DNA of 18,063 bases from an uncultured Lachnospiraceae bacterium. GTDB lineage: Bacteria; Bacillota; Clostridia; Lachnospirales; Lachnospiraceae. How positions within the stretch are numbered: the stretch's first letter is position 1; the number at the start of each line of letters is the position of its first letter. The stretch spans positions 1 through 18,063 of the forward strand of contig CALGVA010000042.1 of assembly GCA_937920345.1 (NCBI GenBank). The letters run 5' to 3'. The notes under the pieces were generated by a model. It made no database searches and was not told where the DNA came from. It saw nothing but the letters and a program-made list of their open reading frames with translations. Below, piece after piece: positions 14,976 through 18,063 of the stretch. Both the position numbers and the translations under genes were made by a program.

Positions 14976-15012
14976 GTATGTGATAATCAGCAGTGGCAAA
15001 GGAGGAAGGGAT

Positions 15013-16143
15013 ATGATCTACAAGGAGTTTCAGGATCTGAAGTTATCGGCGCTCGGGATGGGCGCGATGAGGCTGCCGACAAAGGCGGATGATGCGGGCA
15101 TCAACGAAGAGGCGACAGAAGAAATGATTGCTTATGCCATGCAAAACGGCGTGAACTACTATGATACGGCATGGGGCTACCATGATGGACACTCCGAGAC
15201 GGTTATGGGACGTGTGCTCGGTAAATACCCGCGTGAAAGTTTTTATCTTGCAACGAAGTTTCCGGGATATGATCTGGCCAACATGGATAAAGTGGAAGAG
15301 ATTTTTGAGAAGCAGCTCGTGAAATGCGGTGTGGAATACTTTGATTTCTATCTGTTCCATAATGTATGTGAGATGAATATCGATGCTTATCTCGATCCGC
15401 AGTATGGTATCTATGATTATCTGGTGAAACAGAAGGAAAACGGCAGAATCCGGCATCTTGGCTTCTCAGCGCATGGCAGCTACGATATCATGAAGCGCTT
15501 TCTGGAGGCATACGGTGAGAAGATGGAGTTTTGTCAGATTCAGCTTAACTGGCTGGACTGGTCCTTCCAGAACGCCAGGGAGAAGGTGACACTGCTGCAG
15601 GAATATCAGATTCCGGTCTGGGTTATGGAACCCCTGCGCGGCGGGAAACTGGCCTCTCTTCCGGCGCAGTATAAGGAGAGACTGACTGCGTTTCGCGCGG
15701 ACGAGGAAGTTCCCGCATGGGCGTTTCGGTTTTTACAGAGTATAGACAGCGTGACAGTGACTCTTTCCGGCATGTCCAATATGGAACAGCTTCAGCAAAA
15801 TATTGAGACATTTGCGACGGAGAAGAAACTGAATCAGGAAGAGATGGATGCCTTACTTGGCATAGCAGACGATATGCTGCAGCAGAAGAGGCTGCCCTGC
15901 ACGGCCTGCAGGTATTGCACGAGCCACTGTCCGAAGGAACTCGACATTCCGGCCCTGATCGAACTGTACAATGAGCATAATGTTACAGGCGGCGGATTTA
16001 TCGCACCGATGGCGCTGAAGGCCGTGCCGGAGGAGAAGCAGCCTTCCGCCTGCGTGGGATGCAGAAGCTGTGAAGCGGTATGCCCGCAGCAAATCAAGAT
16101 CTCTGAAATGATGTCGGATTTTTGTATGAAGCTGAGAGGATAA
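15013..16143 (+). CDS. Aldo/keto reductase with C-terminal two-cluster ferredoxin domain
   Basis: The 376-residue protein joins an aldo/keto reductase barrel (about 1-285) to a ferredoxin-like tail. The barrel opens LSALGMGAMRLP and carries YYDTAWGYHDGHSE (catalytic Asp and Tyr), ATKFPG (Lys) and YLFHNV (His), completing the catalytic tetrad. The tail has two cysteine sets. CTACRYCTSHCP starts at Cys296 and CVGCRSCEAVCP at Cys347; each should hold a 4Fe-4S cluster. Such fusions are common in anaerobic Firmicutes and suggest electron exchange with ferredoxin or another redox partner, but the substrate is unknown. A near-perfect Shine-Dalgarno (AAAGGAGG, 14998-15005) lies seven bases before ATG, predicting strong translation. 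It seems to be monocistronic. Confidence 0.93.
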   Translation: MIYKEFQDLKLSALGMGAMRLPTKADDAGINEEATEEMIAYAMQNGVNYYDTAWGYHDGHSETVMGRVLGKYPRESFYLATKFPGYDLANMDKVEEIFEKQLVKCGVEYFDFYLFHNVCEMNIDAYLDPQYGIYDYLVKQKENGRIRHLGFSAHGSYDIMKRFLEAYGEKMEFCQIQLNWLDWSFQNAREKVTLLQEYQIPVWVMEPLRGGKLASLPAQYKERLTAFRADEEVPAWAFRFLQSIDSVTVTLSGMSNMEQLQQNIETFATEKKLNQEEMDALLGIADDMLQQKRLPCTACRYCTSHCPKELDIPALIELYNEHNVTGGGFIAPMALKAVPEEKQPSACVGCRSCEAVCPQQIKISEMMSDFCMKLRG

Positions 16144-16268
16144 GACCGGCAGCGTTTGCAATATGAAAATGTGCCTTGCGGCAGACAGCGCCGTTGTCAA
16201 TCGAAGGGATGACTATTTGTGCATTATTTGTGAATTTTCATCTAACTATTTCATTTGCTGTCCAAATA

Positions 16269-16277
16269 TGCTAAATT
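16269..16277 (+). promoter_or_regulatory. Candidate extended -10 promoter for the FKBP/trigger-factor-like gene
   Basis: TGCTAAATT (16269-16277) matches TG-N plus a hexamer close to TATAAT. A weak TTTCAT lies 17 bases upstream of the hexamer (16249-16254). The start would be near 16284, about 40 bases before the ATG. Confidence 0.4.
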
Positions 16278-16324
16278 AATTCCTTAGAGAGATAAATATC
16301 TATGGAAAGTGAAGGTCGATTAAA

Positions 16325-17473
16325 ATGGCAGCAAAGAAAACAAGTAAAGTGGATGAGAACACAGACGTAAGCAAGAGCAAGGCAAAGCGTGAGGCGCGCA
16401 GGAAGCAGGTCGAAAAAGATAAGCGCCGGAAACGTGTTTCCTCGATCGTCTGGACGATTGTGACAGCGGTAATTGTACTGGCGGTCGTGGCTGTTGTGGG
16501 AAGACAGCTTTATATACTGAGTATCCGTACAACTCCGGGCACGGATTACAGTGCAGGTCTTACGGAGGACGGGAAGATCGAGAATACCGATATGGGTACG
16601 GCGGTCGCATTGGCTGATTATAAGAATATTTCCGTGCCGGAGGACGAGGTTGCCGCGACAGCGGAAGAAGTGGACGAGAAGATCAATACGACGCTTGAGT
16701 CCTATAAGGAACTGAATACGGACACGAATCTCGTGATTGCCGATGGAGATGAAGTAAACATTGACTATGTGGGAACCGTTGACGGCGTTGAGTTTGAAGG
16801 CGGCAACAGCGGCGGAGCGGGAGCTGATCTGGTTATCGGTTCGGGTTCCTTCGTGGATGATTTTGAACAGCAGCTGATCGGACATAAGCCGGGTGAAGAG
16901 GTGACTGTGGATGTTACGTTCCCGGAAGATTACGATGAAGAGATGGCGGGTAAAGATGCCAGCTTTGCGGTAACGATACACGGTATACAAAAGGCGCCGG
17001 AGCTTACGGACGAGTTTGTGGCAGAGAATCTGGCGGAAACAGAAGAGGTATCCACGGCGGCGGAGTACCGTGCCAAGGTCGAGAAGGAATTTCGTGAGGA
17101 GCACTTGCGTGAGTACCTGATGAATTACGTGGTCGAGAACTCTACGGTGAACAGTTACCCCAAGCGCTATGTCAAGGCAGTGAAGTCTCTTCTCAAGAAT
17201 GGCGATCAGGGTATGGAGATCGACGATGAAATCGAGTATGAAAAAGAACTGACACAGCGCGCCGAGGAGAGTGTCAAGGAAACGATGGTTTACCAGGCGA
17301 TTTTCGAGGATGCCGGTCTTGTGTTTGACGCGGAGACGCGGTTTGCGGAGATGGCGGAGGAAAGCGGCGAAGAGTATGTAGACAGCATTAAGGAGCGTTA
17401 CGGGGCTCCGTATCTGGTGCAGAGCGAGAAACGGCAGATGGCGGTAGAACATCTGGTAGATCTGTATCAGTAA
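16325..17473 (+). CDS. Membrane-anchored FKBP/trigger-factor-like peptidyl-prolyl isomerase
   Basis: The 382-residue protein has a very basic cytoplasmic N-terminus (1-38), one membrane helix (about 41-59) and a long extracytoplasmic part. Residues about 141-225 form an FKBP-type isomerase domain of the trigger-factor kind, with GDEVNIDYVGTVDGVEFEGG, LVIGSGSFVDDFEQQLIG, VTVDVTFPEDY and the closing MAGKDASFAVTIHGI. The region after 228 (LTDEFVAENLAETEEVST onward) is helical and resembles the C-terminal chaperone domain of trigger factor. The ribosome-binding domain is missing, replaced by the membrane anchor. It probably folds secreted or membrane proteins outside the cell; this is inference. 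GAAGG (16311-16315) is nine bases before ATG. It is the last gene before a strong terminator. No N-terminal lipobox is present, unlike PrsA-type foldases. Confidence 0.88.
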   Translation: MAAKKTSKVDENTDVSKSKAKREARRKQVEKDKRRKRVSSIVWTIVTAVIVLAVVAVVGRQLYILSIRTTPGTDYSAGLTEDGKIENTDMGTAVALADYKNISVPEDEVAATAEEVDEKINTTLESYKELNTDTNLVIADGDEVNIDYVGTVDGVEFEGGNSGGAGADLVIGSGSFVDDFEQQLIGHKPGEEVTVDVTFPEDYDEEMAGKDASFAVTIHGIQKAPELTDEFVAENLAETEEVSTAAEYRAKVEKEFREEHLREYLMNYVVENSTVNSYPKRYVKAVKSLLKNGDQGMEIDDEIEYEKELTQRAEESVKETMVYQAIFEDAGLVFDAETRFAEMAEESGEEYVDSIKERYGAPYLVQSEKRQMAVEHLVDLYQ

Positions 17474-17533
17474 AAAACGGTCTTCGTTTTGCAAGTCCGC
17501 AGACAGTGGAAGACAGAATGGATTCGTTAATAT

Positions 17534-17579
17534 AAAACGCATGGCGTAACCGCTTATCCGGTGGTACACCATGCGTTTT
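17534..17579. terminator. Strong bidirectional terminator
   Basis: AAAACGCATGG (17534-17544) pairs perfectly with CCATGCGTTTT (17569-17579) over 11 bases. An inner ACCG/CGGT stem sits in the intervening loop. A and T tracts at the two ends let it serve both the rightward isomerase gene and the leftward small gene. Confidence 0.88.
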
Positions 17580-17601
17580 CCCGTTGCATGTCGGGGCGTT
17601 T

Positions 17602-17844
17602 CTAGAAGCCTGCCATCATCAATCCCATAAGCTGGTCCCGCAGGACGGCATCCTGCTTGCCTTTCAAGCTGGATGACATGCCGTCGAGTTCTGTTTTGCT
17701 GGCGGCAGCAATCAATAATTTCTCCTGAAAAGCGTGCTTTTCGCGCTCGGCTTCCAGGGCCCTTCGCTCCGCTCTTGCCTGACTGCGCAGCTTCACGGAA
17801 TTTTCCATGGTATCCAGTAACTGTTTCATCTCATGAATCGGCAT
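17602..17844 (-). CDS. Small charged helical protein, 80 residues, unknown function
   Basis: I do not recognise this protein. The start is set by GGAGG (17857-17853 read leftward), eight bases before ATG at 17844; an upstream ATG at 17880 lacks such a site. The N-terminal two thirds are strongly helical and charged, with ARAERRALEAEREKHAFQEK suggesting a single long helix or coiled coil. The tail is LRDQLMGLMMAGF, with a hydrophobic, methionine-rich end. There is no signal peptide or cysteine. It stands alone, leftward, sharing the terminator at 17534-17579. A helical rod with a greasy tip could bind a partner or a membrane, but this is only a guess from composition. Confidence 0.7.
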   Translation of the reverse strand: MPIHEMKQLLDTMENSVKLRSQARAERRALEAEREKHAFQEKLLIAAASKTELDGMSSSLKGKQDAVLRDQLMGLMMAGF

Positions 17845-18015
17845 ATCTTTATCCTCCAGATGTTTTCCGGTCTTGTTCAATTTGTAAATATGAACCGCTG
17901 ATTTACTCTATATTTCGGCAGCAGGTGTCTGTTACTGAAGGGCAGTTGAAACGAGCGGGCGTTTTTCTGTTATTAATTGTGATCTGAAAACGATGCAGGA
18001 ACCGCCTGTGGTCGA

Positions 18016-18063
18016 TTGCAAACCGAGGTTCCCGTTTTGTAAACGAGTTTCACCTTTTGCAAG
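18016..18063. repeat. Degenerate 20-21-bp repeats running off the right edge
   Basis: Units starting TTGCAAACCGAGGTTCCC (18016), TTGTAAACGAGTTTCACC (18037) and TTGCAAG (18057) recur every 20-21 bases and continue past the window. The leftward strand is open through this region, to a stop codon at 17973-17975 in one frame. It could therefore be either a non-coding repeat or the 3' end of a gene. The rest of 17881-18015 shows nothing clear beyond a weak AAACG/CGTTT hairpin near 17949-17964. Confidence 0.45.

Noticed and set aside
16271..17572. Leftward 433-residue open frame opposite the FKBP/trigger-factor-like gene
   Set aside because: Complementary-strand artefact with no motif and no start signal. 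The rightward gene is clear and is closed by a terminator.
17673..17987. Rightward 104-residue open frame near the right end
   Set aside because: It overlaps the better-supported leftward 80-residue gene and has no ribosome binding site.

Overview
The window looks like a chromosomal segment from a spore-forming Clostridia member, most likely Lachnospiraceae. This is inferred from gene content (rny, spoIIM, a SpoVB-type flippase, a Bce-type peptide-antibiotic module, a ferredoxin-tailed aldo/keto reductase), the moderate GC content and the strong AGGAGG-type ribosome binding sites. No rRNA, tRNA, insertion sequence, prophage or CRISPR array was seen, and no gene-free stretch exceeds 300 bases.

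Layout. Bases 1-1101 hold the 3' part of rny (RNase Y), closed by a clear terminator. Bases 1376-3516 hold a probable operon: an AspT/MocR-type aminotransferase, a Nudix ADP-ribose pyrophosphatase and a 60-residue unknown protein, ended by a hairpin terminator. A 19-bp tandem repeat (about four copies) sits in the gap before spoIIM (3813-4415) and xerD (4624-5508). Bases 5644-10452 hold a complete BceRS-BceAB module: an OmpR-type regulator, an intramembrane-sensing kinase, an ABC ATPase and a 10-TM permease with a large external domain. A BceR-like operator lies between kinase and transporter. Two leftward genes follow: a class I DAHP synthase (10475-11503) with its own promoter and a folded leader, and a SpoVB/MATE-like flippase (11643-13004). 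Then come mnmA (13233-14324, with a hairpin-rich leader), a 129-residue unknown protein, an aldo/keto reductase with two Fe-S cysteine clusters (15013-16143), and a membrane-anchored FKBP/trigger-factor-like protein (16325-17473). A strong bidirectional terminator separates this from a small leftward gene (17602-17844). The last 50 bases are degenerate 20-21-bp repeats running off the edge.

How the genes work together. Most are housekeeping: RNA decay, chromosome dimer resolution, tRNA thiolation, aromatic amino-acid entry and extracytoplasmic folding. spoIIM and the flippase point to endosporulation. The one clear multi-gene device is the Bce-type sensing and detoxification module: the BceAB-like transporter and BceS-like kinase should sense a cell-wall-active peptide together, and the BceR-like regulator should induce the transporter genes from the operator at 7435-7470. 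No wholly new system could be demonstrated. The best leads for new biology are the short structured or repeated non-coding elements and the small unknown proteins.
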